Positions 25,334 to 34,725 of a DNA stretch of 64,000 nt are shown piece by piece. Position numbers and translations under genes: made by a program. The notes under the pieces are model-generated. The model had not been told where the DNA came from. It saw only the letters and a program-made list of their open reading frames with translations, and ran no database searches. The stretch lies in contig NZ_CP019427.1 of NCBI RefSeq assembly GCF_009834545.1, forward strand, positions 4,284,001 to 4,348,000, read 5' to 3'. This DNA is from Pseudomonas sp. S04. GTDB lineage: Bacteria; Pseudomonadota; Gammaproteobacteria; Pseudomonadales; Pseudomonadaceae. Positions within the stretch are counted from its first letter, which is position 1; every line of letters begins with the position of its first letter.

Positions 25334-26662
25334 GATGCCCAGGCGTTGCAAGCGACGCTTGAGCGCATGCCGGGAGATCCCCAACAGGTGCGCGGCCAGG
25401 CCCTTGTGCCCGGCGGTCCGGCTGAGGGCATCGGTCACCAGCTCGCGCTCGGCGCGCTCAAGTTGATCGCCCAGCGCCGGGGCCTCGCTCGCCAGTTCGG
25501 GGCCGTGCATCGGTGCCGGCAACAACGCCGCGCTGATCGCCCGGCCCGGGGACAGGATGGTCAGGCGCTCGATGAGGTTCTTCAGCTCGCGAACATTGCC
25601 CGGCCAGCGATGGGCACGCAGCGCCGCCAGACAATCTGCCTCGAACCGGATCGCCTCGACGCCCTCCTCCAGGGCCTGGCGCCGGGCAAAATACTCGGCC
25701 AGCAACACCACATCATCGCCGCGCTCGCGCAGGGCCGGGATGTCCACGGTGATCACGTTCAGCCGATAAAACAGGTCCTCGCGAAACCGCCCCAGGCGCA
25801 CATCTTCCGCCAGGTCGCGATTGGTCGCCGCCACCACCCGTACGTCGGCGTTGCTGGCGCGATTGGCCCCCACCGCACGGTAACTGCCGTTCTCCAGGAA
25901 GTGCAGGAGCTTGGCTTGCAACGCCAGGGGCAACTCGCCGATTTCATCGAGAAACAGCGTCCCGCCATCGGCCTGGCTGACCAGCCCCACACGCTTTTGA
26001 TGGGCACCGGTGTAGGCGCCCTTCTCCGAGCCAAACAGCTCGGCCTCGATCAACTGCTCCGGCAAGGCGGCGCAGTTGACCTCGATAAAGGCGTGGGCCA
26101 CCCGCGAGCTATGGGCATGCAGCGCCTGCGCCACCAATGTCTTGCCAGTACCGGACTCGCCCAACAGCAGGATGCGCGTCGCCGAACTGCGCGCGATGCG
26201 CTGCACCGCCGCACTCAGGGTGCACATCGCCGGGCTCTGGCCGTGCAGGCCGGCGTCCATCTGCTTGCCATCCGACTCGGCCACGGGCCCGGGTGTGGCC
26301 AGGGTGCTGGCGATGGTCGCCAACAGGTCATCCAGTTCGAAGGGTTTGGTCAGGTAGTCGGTCGCCCCGCCTTTCACCGCCTGCACCGCCGCACGCGTAT
26401 CGCCGTGCGCAGAGATCATGATCACCGGTAACCCGGGCTGCAGCGCGCGCAGGCCGTCGAGCGTGGCCAGGCCATCGATGCCCGGCAGGCCGAGGTCGAG
26501 CAGGACCATATCGATGTCGGCGGGCCCGCCCTTGACCCGCTCCAGCGCCGCCTCGCCACTGCCGGCCGTGCTGATGCGCATGCCCTCCGCACGCAAGGCA
26601 TAGCTCAGAGAGCGCACCAGCGCCTCTTCGTCATCAACGATCAAAACGTGAATTTCAGACAT
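25325..26662 (-). CDS. NtrC-family sigma-54 response regulator
   Basis: A 445-residue activator of sigma-54 RNA polymerase. Domains: receiver (1-120, phosphoacceptor Asp56 in LLDLGLPG), AAA+ ATPase (about 145-375; Walker A GESGTGKT, sigma-54 contact loop GAYTGA, Walker B GGTLFLDEIGE) and Fis-type DNA-binding helix-turn-helix (LAAHLLGISRHALKRRLQRL). The ATG at 26662 is seven bases after the partner kinase gene ends. It lies between two operons that begin with sigma-54 promoters and is the leading candidate to control them. Confidence 0.94.
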   Translation of the reverse strand: MSEIHVLIVDDEEALVRSLSYALRAEGMRISTAGSGEAALERVKGGPADIDMVLLDLGLPGIDGLATLDGLRALQPGLPVIMISAHGDTRAAVQAVKGGATDYLTKPFELDDLLATIASTLATPGPVAESDGKQMDAGLHGQSPAMCTLSAAVQRIARSSATRILLLGESGTGKTLVAQALHAHSSRVAHAFIEVNCAALPEQLIEAELFGSEKGAYTGAHQKRVGLVSQADGGTLFLDEIGELPLALQAKLLHFLENGSYRAVGANRASNADVRVVAATNRDLAEDVRLGRFREDLFYRLNVITVDIPALRERGDDVVLLAEYFARRQALEEGVEAIRFEADCLAALRAHRWPGNVRELKNLIERLTILSPGRAISAALLPAPMHGPELASEAPALGDQLERAERELVTDALSRTAGHKGLAAHLLGISRHALKRRLQRLGIER

Positions 26663-26669
26663 CAACGAC

Positions 26670-28394
26670 TCACTTAGCGCGTGCACTGAGGCCAGGGAAA
26701 TCAAGCGTGACCTGCGTGCCCTCCCCCAGCGTACTGACGATTTCCATGCGGGCGGCGTTGGCCTCCAGCAGTTGTTGGCAAATGCTCAAGCCCAGCCCGG
26801 TGCCCCGGGCTTTGGAGGTGAAAAAGGGTTGGCGAATCTGTTGCAGGTCGGCCTCGGATATCCCGCAACCACGGTCCAGCACGCTGATGCAAACGCGCTC
26901 GCCTGAGGCTTCGCCGCGCAGGTGCACCACCTGGTCATCGGGACTGGCCTGTACCGCGTTCAGGCACAGATTGAGCAGCACTTGCTGGGCTTGCTCCGGG
27001 TCGACGTACAGCTGCAACCCGGGTTCGGTCCAACAGCGCAGCTCGATATTGTGCGCCTGGCTATCCGCCGCCACCTGCCGTGCGATGCGCTCGAACAACT
27101 GCGCCACGTCCACTGCCTGGGGCTGGGCCGGGTGTGGCCGGCCGTACTCCAGGAGATCGCTGGTGACATGGGACAGTCGATCGATTTCCTGACCGAGATC
27201 GCTCAACAGCATCCGCCGCTCCGGCTCCTGTTCACGCCGCAGCAGCGCTTGCACGGTGGTCTTCATGGTTGCCAGGGGGTTACGCACCTCATGGGCAACC
27301 CCGGTGGCGAACGTACCCAACACCGCCAGGTTTTCACTGCGCACGGTGTTTTCCATCACAGCCGCCAAACGCTCGGCCATCACATTGAAGGCCCTGGCGA
27401 CATGCCCGATTTCGTCGTTGTGCGGCTGCTCCGCCAGGCGATAACCGAGGTCGCCCATCGACAGTTGGTGAGCCCCTTGCAACAGGGTACTGACCCGTGC
27501 GCGCAGTTGCCGCGACAGGGTGAAAAACACGATGAGGATAAACCCGATGAAGCTCGCGGCCACCCAGTACAACCACTGGCGAGCATCGTTCAAGGGTTCG
27601 AGGATCGCCCCCGGCTGGACGCTGAATACCAGTTGCCAACCCGGCAGGATCTGCGGCCCCTCGCGCCACTGCGTGGGGGCCGGAACCACGCGCCCGGTGG
27701 GATCGATGAACACCCCGCCCGGCACCCGCAACAACGGTGCGACCACTCCACTCATACCGGCGCTGACCAGCAGTTCGGTCAACGACGCCAGGCGCAGGTG
27801 CAAGGCGATACTCGCCCCATGATCGGTGCGTCCGCTGCGAATCAGCTTGCGAATCAAAAATCCACCGGAACGCCCGGCCTTGGGCAGCAACGGCCCGATC
27901 ACCTCGACATCACCGACGCGGGTGCTCGGCAAGCCGGCGACCGACCACTGCGAATTGGTCCAGTAGGGTTCACCCGAGGCCGCTTGGCCGGGCAGCACAT
28001 TGAGCAACTGCTCGTGCTCATCGAAGAACAGCACGCCGTACAGGAACGGCAGGTCGCCCTCAAGCTTGAGCAGTGAATCCACATCGCTGCTGGGACGCGA
28101 CTGGTCGGTGATGAAGTCCGGCATGTTCGGGTGGTTGGACAACGCCGACAGCTGGTAGAAGCGGTCATCGAGAAACGATGACAGACGGTTGGCCGTGGAC
28201 AGCGCCTGGGCATCGAGCCGCTCACCGGTCAAGCGGTTGAGCAAATCCTTGGCCAGTTGCTCGTAGAAAATCGCCAGGGCAATCAGGGCGATGCTCATGA
28301 CCACCACGGAAAGCAGGGTGTAGCGCGCCACCAGACTGCGCCGCGGACGCGCGAGCCAGTGCCACAGCACAGAGGTTGGAGCGTTGGGGTTCAT
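26670..28394 (-). CDS. Sensor histidine kinase of the NtrC-type pair
   Basis: A 574-residue membrane kinase. Transmembrane helix 1 (about 24-44) and helix 2 (LYWVAASFIGFILIVFFTLS, around 285) enclose a periplasmic sensor region of about 240 residues. A HAMP linker, a HisKA domain with the H-box VAHEVRNPLATMKTT and a HATPase domain with GTGLGLSICQQLLE follow. It is the same layout as DctB-like kinases that sense external carboxylates; the ligand here is unknown. The start ATG at 28394 follows an A-rich leader. It is 71 bases downstream of the SDR gene and may share the TRAP operon transcript. Confidence 0.92.
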   Translation of the reverse strand: MNPNAPTSVLWHWLARPRRSLVARYTLLSVVVMSIALIALAIFYEQLAKDLLNRLTGERLDAQALSTANRLSSFLDDRFYQLSALSNHPNMPDFITDQSRPSSDVDSLLKLEGDLPFLYGVLFFDEHEQLLNVLPGQAASGEPYWTNSQWSVAGLPSTRVGDVEVIGPLLPKAGRSGGFLIRKLIRSGRTDHGASIALHLRLASLTELLVSAGMSGVVAPLLRVPGGVFIDPTGRVVPAPTQWREGPQILPGWQLVFSVQPGAILEPLNDARQWLYWVAASFIGFILIVFFTLSRQLRARVSTLLQGAHQLSMGDLGYRLAEQPHNDEIGHVARAFNVMAERLAAVMENTVRSENLAVLGTFATGVAHEVRNPLATMKTTVQALLRREQEPERRMLLSDLGQEIDRLSHVTSDLLEYGRPHPAQPQAVDVAQLFERIARQVAADSQAHNIELRCWTEPGLQLYVDPEQAQQVLLNLCLNAVQASPDDQVVHLRGEASGERVCISVLDRGCGISEADLQQIRQPFFTSKARGTGLGLSICQQLLEANAARMEIVSTLGEGTQVTLDFPGLSARAK

Positions 28395-28465
28395 AATTTT
28401 TTGTTTGTTTTTGTATGAACCCGGCAGCATAAGGACCCAGGCGCGCTCCTGTCCACCGCGCCCCT

Positions 28466-29260
28466 TCAGATCTCCAGAATGCCCGATGCCATGAAACCGC
28501 CGTCCACCGGAATCACATGGCCGCTGATGTACGACGAATCATCGGATGCCAGGAAGGCCACCGCCCCAGCCATTTCCGCCGGAGTGCCATAGCGGCGCAT
28601 CGGTACGGCGCGGGCATAGGAATCGCGCGTCGCGGCCGAGTGCAGCCTTTGCGTCAACGGGGTATCCACCGGGCCTGGGGCAATGCCGTTGACGGTAATC
28701 CCGTACTCGGCAAGCTCGACTGCCATCTGCCGGGTCAGCCCGATGAGCGCGGCCTTGGACGTGCCGTAGGCCGTGCGACCCAAGCTGGCGCGCAGACCGC
28801 TGATCGAGGCGACGTTGATGATCCGCCCCCAGCCATTGGCCTGCATCAGCCGTGCCGCGTGTTGGCCGCAGAGCAGCGAACCGGTCAGGTTAATGTTCAG
28901 TACCCGTTGCCAGTCGCTGAGGTCGCACTCCAGGAACGCCTGAGTCTTGGCCACCCCGGCATTGTTGACCAGCACATCACAGCGCCCGAAGCGCGCTTGC
29001 AGCAAGGCAAACGCCGCGGCTATGGACTGCGCGTCACCGACGTCGATGACCAAGGCCATCGCCGTTATGCCTTGGGCATCCAGCCCGGCGACCATTTCTT
29101 GTGCCGCCGCCAGGTTGATGTCGGCCACCACCACGGTATGCCCGTCGTGCCCCAGGCGTTCGGCGATGGCGGCACCGATCCCCATGGCGGCCCCCGTCAC
29201 CAGGGCCACGCGCCCAAGCTCCGCGGCGCCTGGCAGTTGTTGTTTGGCTGATTGGCTCAT
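28466..29260 (-). CDS. SDR-family oxidoreductase of the TRAP operon
   Basis: A 264-residue NAD(P)-dependent dehydrogenase. Cofactor motif TGAAMGIGAAIAERL, NNAG motif VNNAGVAKTQA, catalytic Ser and YxxxK in ISGLRASLGRTAYGTSKAAL, and the C-terminal GPVDTPLTQ block are present. It lies 13 bases after the TRAP permease gene, so it probably acts on the imported compound or its first product. The final GGFMASGILEI is a typical SDR C-terminus. Confidence 0.9.
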   Translation of the reverse strand: MSQSAKQQLPGAAELGRVALVTGAAMGIGAAIAERLGHDGHTVVVADINLAAAQEMVAGLDAQGITAMALVIDVGDAQSIAAAFALLQARFGRCDVLVNNAGVAKTQAFLECDLSDWQRVLNINLTGSLLCGQHAARLMQANGWGRIINVASISGLRASLGRTAYGTSKAALIGLTRQMAVELAEYGITVNGIAPGPVDTPLTQRLHSAATRDSYARAVPMRRYGTPAEMAGAVAFLASDDSSYISGHVIPVDGGFMASGILEI

Positions 29261-29273
29261 GACAAGTGCTCTC

Positions 29274-31157
29274 TTAAAGGAAACCGATGGAAATCCATGG
29301 GAAACAGGCGACGATAATCAACGCCAGGATCAATGCCGCGAGGTAGCCCCAGACACGCCGGATGACCAGGTCGGAGGAAACCTTGCTGATCGCGCAGGCG
29401 GCGTAGAAACCAACCCCCAGGGGTGGTGCGAACAGACCGATGCCCATGGCCAGGATCACCACCATGGCGTAATGCACCGGGTGAATCGAAAGCATCTCGG
29501 CCAGCGGGAACATCAGTGGCCCGAACAGCACGATCGCCGGGATGCCTTCGAGCACGCTGCCCAGGATCACGAAAGTGACGATGGTGACGATCATGAAGCC
29601 GATGGCTCCGCCCGGGATTTCACTGATCAGGTCCACCAGCGATGCCGAGAAGCCCGACTGGGTCAGTGCCCAGGCCATGGCCGATGCCATGCCGATGATC
29701 AGCAGGATGGCGCCGGAGAGTGCCGCCGCTTCGAGCATCATCGGGTAGACCTTCTTGAACTCGATGTGGCGCATGAACAGGTGCATCACCAGCCCGACCA
29801 TCACCACATACGCCACACCGATCGTGGAGACCTCGGTCGCGGTGGCCGCACCTTCCAGCACTGCCACTCGGATCAGCACCGGCAGGGCCAGCGCCGGCAC
29901 GGCGATCATGAACGTGCGCGCGACCACCGACAGCGGCGCACGCTGAACATTGGGCATTGCTTCCTTGCGTGAGCGCCACCAGCACACCAGCGCGATCACC
30001 ACGGTGGCCACCACCGCCGGCATCAGCCCACCGATGAACAGCGCGGTAATCGAGACGCTGCACACCGCGCCGATGGTGATCAACACCAGGCTTGGCGGAA
30101 TGGTCTCGGTCATCGCCCCGGTCGCCGCCAGCAGCGCGGCCAATTCTTCGGGCTCGGAACCGCGTTTTTTCATTTCAGGAAACAGGGCCGGTGCTACGGC
30201 CGCCATGTCGGCGACCTTGGAACCGGAAATCCCCGAGACCAGGAACATCGCCCCCAGCAAGACATACTGCAGGCCGCCGCGCACATGACCGAGCAACGAG
30301 GCCATGAAGTCGATCAGCGTGCGCGCCATGCCGGACAGTTGCAGCACCACGCCCAGCATCACGAACAGTGGCACCGCCAGCAGCACCATGTGCGACATGC
30401 CTTCGTCCATGCGACTGACCACAATCGACAACGGGGCATGGGTGGCCAGCGCCAGGTAGGCCATGGTCGCGGTGCCGAAGGCGAACGCGATGGGAATCCC
30501 GCCGAAGACACAGGCCCCCAGCAGCACCAGGAAAAAGATAATCAGGTTGTAGTTGCCCAGGTCCACCAGCAACGGCTGGCTGATCCACAACACCGAGGCC
30601 ACGAGCGCCACCACGGCAATCCCGGCCATGAACTGGCGCACCGTGGAAAACCGCGCCATGCGCGACACGGCGGCCAGCAGCATCAACACCGCACCGACCG
30701 GCAAGGCCGCTGCGCGCAGGCCATCGGGAATGCCCAGCGCCGGGGTGGTGATCGACATCTGCTCATGGGAGTGCTGCATGGCCGGGGCGATGATCATCAC
30801 CACGAACAGGCACACCACCAGCGCCGACAGCGTCTCGCAGAAGCCGCGCCAGGCTTGCGGCAGCTTGTTCACCAGCGCCGACATGCGCATGTGTTCGCCG
30901 CGGTCCAGCGCCAGCACCGCACCAAACATGGCCATCCAGATAAACAGCGAAGACGCCAGCTCATCGGACCAGATCAGCGGACTGTGGAGCAGGTAGCGGT
31001 AAATCACTCCCGCCAGCAGCACGCAGGTTTCAATCACCATCAACGCGACGGTGATCAACCCGACTGCCCGCATGGTCCATGTGTTCAGACAGACAAGCGC
31101 CCGGGCCGGCAGGCGCATGGTAGACGTGGGGGCCACTGCCGCTGGCGCGACCATCAT
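29274..31157 (-). CDS. Fused TRAP transporter membrane subunits (DctQM)
   Basis: A 627-residue inner-membrane protein joining the small (DctQ, about residues 20-190) and large (DctM, about 200-627) TRAP subunits in one chain. DctQ parts include IWMAMFGAVLALDRGEHMRM; DctM parts include the repeated SGSKVADMAAVAPALFPEM segment. About 16 transmembrane segments are expected. TRAP systems use a sodium gradient for uptake of organic acids. Two ATGs (31157, 31154) are possible. It overlaps the binding-protein gene by four bases. Confidence 0.94.
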   Translation of the reverse strand: MMVAPAAVAPTSTMRLPARALVCLNTWTMRAVGLITVALMVIETCVLLAGVIYRYLLHSPLIWSDELASSLFIWMAMFGAVLALDRGEHMRMSALVNKLPQAWRGFCETLSALVVCLFVVMIIAPAMQHSHEQMSITTPALGIPDGLRAAALPVGAVLMLLAAVSRMARFSTVRQFMAGIAVVALVASVLWISQPLLVDLGNYNLIIFFLVLLGACVFGGIPIAFAFGTATMAYLALATHAPLSIVVSRMDEGMSHMVLLAVPLFVMLGVVLQLSGMARTLIDFMASLLGHVRGGLQYVLLGAMFLVSGISGSKVADMAAVAPALFPEMKKRGSEPEELAALLAATGAMTETIPPSLVLITIGAVCSVSITALFIGGLMPAVVATVVIALVCWWRSRKEAMPNVQRAPLSVVARTFMIAVPALALPVLIRVAVLEGAATATEVSTIGVAYVVMVGLVMHLFMRHIEFKKVYPMMLEAAALSGAILLIIGMASAMAWALTQSGFSASLVDLISEIPGGAIGFMIVTIVTFVILGSVLEGIPAIVLFGPLMFPLAEMLSIHPVHYAMVVILAMGIGLFAPPLGVGFYAACAISKVSSDLVIRRVWGYLAALILALIIVACFPWISIGFL

Positions 31158-32185
31158 GCCAGTTTCCCGGCATATTTCTCGAGGATGGACCAGGCGGCGT
31201 CGCCGAACTTGTCGTGCCAGTCGCCATAATAATTGGCGCTTTGCAGGCGCTCGCGGAACGGTTCCGGTGGCGCCGCCACCAGCTCCAGGCCTTGCTGCTT
31301 GAGCGTATCGCGGATGGTGCCCTGCAGCTTGGCCAGGTCATCGCGCTGCGCGAGCACGGCGGTATTGATGTGTTTGCTGACCACGGCCTGCACGTCCGCG
31401 GGCAAGCGCTTGAAGGAGGCGCTGTTACCCAGCATCCAGAAGCCATCCCAGACATGGTTGGTCAGGGAGCAGTACTTCTGCACTTCGTAGAGTTTCGCCG
31501 AGGCCACCAGGGTCAGCGGGTTTTCCTGGCCCTCGACGATGCGGGTCTGCAGTGCCGAGTACACTTCGGAAAAGTTGATGCTGGTCGGCGCCGCTTCAAA
31601 GGCGCGGAAGATCGACATGATGATGGGGCTCGGCGGCACGCGCAGCTTCATGCCCTTGAGGTCGTCGGGGGTGGCAATCGGGCGGGTACTGGTGGTGGTC
31701 ACCCGAAAACCGTTGTCCCAGATTTTGTCGAACGCAAACAGGGTCTCGGTCTTGGCGATCTCGGCCCGCACATGCGCGCCGAGCTCACCGTCCATCGCAC
31801 TCCATACTTGCTCGTAATCCTTGAAGGCGAACCCGACGGCGCTGATCTGCACTGAAGGCACCATCGTGCCCAGGATCACCGGCGACAGGGCAAACATGTC
31901 GACGGCACCCGAGCGCACTTGGGCCAGGGTATCGGTGTCGCTGCCCAGCTGGCTGCTGGGGAAGATCTGGATCTGCACCGCGCCGTTGGTTTCTTCACGA
32001 ATCGCCTTGGCCATTTCCCGCGCCCGCACATTCATGGAGTGGCTGATGGGCATGTTGTTGGCAAACTTCAGCTTGAACTCGGCAGCCTGGCTCTTGCCGC
32101 TGTACAGACCGAGCCCGGCGGCGGCAACGGCGGCAGAAGCAAGGGTGGCCGTTTTGAGAAAGTTGCGGCGCGAAAAGTCGCTCAT
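31154..32185 (-). CDS. TRAP periplasmic binding protein (DctP), Tat-exported
   Basis: A 343-residue DctP-family binding protein. The N-terminus SRRNFLKTATLASAAVAAAG is a twin-arginine signal (S-R-R-x-F-L-K), unusual for this family, where Sec signals dominate; this implies folding before export. The family segment LRVPPSPIIMSIFRAFEAAP carries the conserved region near the ligand-carboxylate arginine. The ATG at 32185 has AGGAGA five bases upstream. It is the first gene of the operon, with a sigma-54 promoter 70 bases upstream. Confidence 0.93.
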   Translation of the reverse strand: MSDFSRRNFLKTATLASAAVAAAGLGLYSGKSQAAEFKLKFANNMPISHSMNVRAREMAKAIREETNGAVQIQIFPSSQLGSDTDTLAQVRSGAVDMFALSPVILGTMVPSVQISAVGFAFKDYEQVWSAMDGELGAHVRAEIAKTETLFAFDKIWDNGFRVTTTSTRPIATPDDLKGMKLRVPPSPIIMSIFRAFEAAPTSINFSEVYSALQTRIVEGQENPLTLVASAKLYEVQKYCSLTNHVWDGFWMLGNSASFKRLPADVQAVVSKHINTAVLAQRDDLAKLQGTIRDTLKQQGLELVAAPPEPFRERLQSANYYGDWHDKFGDAAWSILEKYAGKLA

Positions 32186-32200
32186 TTGGTTCTCCTGACT

Positions 32201-32208
32201 TTATTGTT
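32201..32208 (-). promoter_or_regulatory. Crc/Hfq catabolite-repression motif in the dctP leader
   Basis: The minus-strand leader has AACAATAA, an exact AAYAAYAA motif, just upstream of the ribosome-binding site. In Pseudomonas, Hfq and Crc bind such motifs near start codons to repress translation while preferred carbon sources last. Confidence 0.6.
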
Positions 32209-32255
32209 TTTATGGATCAATGGCCGTTATGCCGGCGACTGGCTAAGCAAGCTAT

Positions 32256-32271
32256 AGCAATTGGGGTGCCA
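32256..32271 (-). promoter_or_regulatory. Sigma-54 promoter of the TRAP operon
   Basis: The minus strand reads TGGCAC-CCCAA-TTGCT, a perfect -24/-12 promoter. Transcription would start near 32244, giving a 58-base leader before dctP. Confidence 0.88.
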
Positions 32272-32396
32272 CGAATGGCGCAGTCCTCCTGGCGGCAACC
32301 CAGGCTGCTACTCAACCAGCTGTTTTCACAAGGAAAAACAGCGCCTAAAAGGATGTATCTATTTCTTGCAGGGCAATTGCGGCGACGGCGGATGTA

Positions 32397-32474
32397 ACAG
32401 GTGTCTCCTGCAAGTGTCGCTACACCTGGCATGGCAAGCGACACCTGTCCTGTACATCTGCAGCATAGGTGTCT
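32397..32474. promoter_or_regulatory. Candidate enhancer (UAS) with four GTGTC/GACAC words
   Basis: GTGTC occurs at 32401, 32414 and 32469, and GACAC at 32440. ACAGGTGTC (32397-32405) and GACACCTGT (32440-32448) are exact inverted copies. The block lies about 155-230 bases upstream of the predicted start, the normal position for an NtrC-type activator. The same word cluster recurs upstream of the thiolase operon. Confidence 0.55.
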
Positions 32475-33235
32475 ACACAACTGTGGTGCGACGTTGCACC
32501 AGGGTGTTGGATTAGACCGAGTACATATCCATTTTTGCGGTAACGGCCTCCTATGGTTCCGCCTGACGGCGGCTCACTTTTGAACAGCGCAAAAGTAAGC
32601 AAAACGCTCTTACCCCACCACTCGGTGCCTCGCTTAGGCTCGGCATGCCCGTACTCCGACATTGATTTGGGGGGCCGCCGCAATGGGCCCTCCCTGGCCC
32701 AGTGCGGCTAAACCGGCGTCCTGCCGGTTTACCCCCCAAATCAATATCGGATTCCGGCCAGCGTGGTTAACGGGGCGCCCAGGATCAAAAACAAAGCGAG
32801 GCGGCCTAAAAGCCGACCTGATCGCTAGGGCATGCGCGGTGTCGCTTCTACTTCCTAAGACGCTGACGAAGTCAGCCATCTTTTGATCTGGCTCTGGCTC
32901 TGGCTCTTGATCCTGGGCGCCCCGTTAACCACGCTGGCCGAACGCAGGCTTGAAGCCGTGGGTAACCCGGCAGGACGCCGGGTTAGCCGCCCCGCGCCAG
33001 GGATGGCGCGTGGCGGCGGCCCACGGATTCAAGCCGGAGTGAGGGAACACCGAGCCTAAGCGAGGTGCCGAGTGGTGGGGTAAGAGCGTTTTGCTTACTT
33101 TTGCGCTGTTCAAAAGTGAGCCGCCGTCAGGCGGAACCATAGGAGGCCGTTACCGAAGAAATGGATATGTACTCCGCCTAATCCAACACCCCACAGGCCG
33201 CTACAGTTGTGTAGATACCTATGCATCTGCAGGGC
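32457..33235. repeat. Nested inverted-repeat element (about 0.78 kb)
   Basis: Imperfect outer arms of roughly 180 bases (about 32457-32645 and 33050-33235) are inverted copies of each other. A second, perfect 34-base inverted pair lies inside at 32755-32788 and 32907-32940. Between these, each side carries a three-way junction-like fold: outer stems at 32661-32674/32732-32745 and 32949-32962/33020-33033, each enclosing two smaller hairpins. Short frames inside are not genes. Such blocks are common, undescribed repeats in fluorescent Pseudomonas genomes. Together with the enhancer, promoter and leader motifs it fills the 1.1 kb gap between dctP and oprD. Confidence 0.9.
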
Positions 33236-33289
33236 CGCCAACCCTGCCGCCAACGGACAAGGGGCCCTGTTCAAGCGACCCCCACGGGA

Positions 33290-34618
33290 TCAGAACAACG
33301 CCAGGGTGTAGTTGACCGACACGCGGTTCTGGTCCTGGGAATACTCGCTGGGTACGCCGCTGCGCATCGTGCCGTTACGCCAGCTGAACCCGACGCCCTT
33401 GAAGGTGCCGCTCTGCACCACGTAATCCAGCGCCAGGTCACGCTCCCACTCTTTCTCGTCGGACCCGCTCGCCATGCGGATATGGGTGCCCTTGAGGTAG
33501 GTGACCGACGCCACCAGCCCTGGCACACCCAAGGAGGCGAAGTTGTAGCCGTATTGGCCGAAAGCCGTGCGCTCGCCGGCCCGGGTGAAGCTGGTGATCA
33601 AGCGGTCGGTGAACAGGTAGATGCTGCTGCCGGCCGCACCTTCGTTGGTATTGCCCTGGTTGGCCTGGACAAAATTGCCGCTGTCGGAGACGTTCTGGTA
33701 ACCGAGCAGGAAGGAGTTGCCACCCAGGGCGTAGGTGAACATCGCGCTCCAGGTGTCGTTGTCGATTTTGCCGGGGGTGTCCCCCAGGCCACTGACCCGG
33801 TACCCGGCAGCCCGACCCGAGGCAGTGTCGTTGCGGCCATCGGCGTCGGTCTTGAAGTAACGCAGGTCGGTGGTCAGCGACTGGCCTTCGCCCAAAGGCA
33901 GCACATGCACCAGGCCGCCGAAATGCTGCACGTAGTAGTCTTCCAACTGGGCTGCGTAGTATTGCAGGGTCAGTTGTTTGCTCAGCTTGTAGTCGGCGCC
34001 GGCAAACAGGAACTCATTGCTTTGCTGGGTGCCACCAGCAACCGCGAGCCCCGAACTGTTGGTCGAACCACGGCCAGTCGCGTGTTCCAGGCGACCACCG
34101 AGCAGGGTCAGGTTGTCCACTTCCTTGGAGGTGATCATGCCGCCCTCGAAGGTTTGCGGCAGCACGCGACCATCGTTGGCCACCAGGATCGGCAACTTCG
34201 GCTGCAGGGTCCCGTAGCGGGCCTCGGTCTGGGAAAAACGCACCTTGCCGGTCAGGCCCAGTCGGCTCCAATCGTCCACGGCGCTGCCATCGCTCTCATC
34301 CGGAATCATCGAGCTGCCACGGTGATTGCCTTTGCCGCCATCCAGGCGCACCCCCTGCAAACCGAGCGCGTCGACACCAAAGCCGACGGTGCCGTCGGTG
34401 AAGCCTGACTTGTAATCGAGAAAGAAGCCCTGCGCCCATTCGGCGGTCTTGCTTTGCCCGGCGGGACCGGCGCGATCGCGGTAGTCGTTGTTGAAGTAGT
34501 AGTTGCGAAACCCCAGGGTGGCCTTGCCGTCCTTGATGAAGTCAGCGTGGGCCAGGGGTGACAGGAGCACCCCGCTGGTGGCGAGTAAAGACAGGCGAAC
34601 GAAAGGATTTATTGTCAT
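33290..34618 (-). CDS. OprD-family outer-membrane porin
   Basis: A 442-residue porin with signal peptide MTINPFVRLSLLATSGVLLS ending at AHA. The mature start DFIKDGKATLGFRNYYFNND is the OprD-family signature, and the C-terminus is an aromatic-ended strand (VSVNYTLALF). OprD-family members are substrate-specific channels for carboxylates, aromatic acids or basic amino acids. The ATG at 34618 has AGGAGA eight bases upstream. It is probably the last gene of the thiolase operon, 107 bases after the DUF296 gene, and supplies outer-membrane entry for the substrate. Confidence 0.93.
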   Translation of the reverse strand: MTINPFVRLSLLATSGVLLSPLAHADFIKDGKATLGFRNYYFNNDYRDRAGPAGQSKTAEWAQGFFLDYKSGFTDGTVGFGVDALGLQGVRLDGGKGNHRGSSMIPDESDGSAVDDWSRLGLTGKVRFSQTEARYGTLQPKLPILVANDGRVLPQTFEGGMITSKEVDNLTLLGGRLEHATGRGSTNSSGLAVAGGTQQSNEFLFAGADYKLSKQLTLQYYAAQLEDYYVQHFGGLVHVLPLGEGQSLTTDLRYFKTDADGRNDTASGRAAGYRVSGLGDTPGKIDNDTWSAMFTYALGGNSFLLGYQNVSDSGNFVQANQGNTNEGAAGSSIYLFTDRLITSFTRAGERTAFGQYGYNFASLGVPGLVASVTYLKGTHIRMASGSDEKEWERDLALDYVVQSGTFKGVGFSWRNGTMRSGVPSEYSQDQNRVSVNYTLALF

Positions 34619-34725
34619 TTTTGTTTCTCCTAATGGGTGCGGTCGACAATCCGGGGCGCGGGGCATGAAAGAGCCCGCGGCACCTGGCTTCGACTTTCTT
34701 GTTATGGCTATGGCGGGTGAAAGCG

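Noticed and set aside
32457..33235. The nested repeat considered as an integron attC or IS pair
   Set aside because: There is no integrase or transposase gene, no clean target duplication visible, and the folds do not match attC core sites.
32420..33315. Short frames inside the inverted-repeat element, such as the one at 32420-32683
   Set aside because: They arise in both arms of a non-coding repeat (for example GTEWWGKSVLLTFALF), have no ribosome-binding site and follow the repeat rather than a gene.
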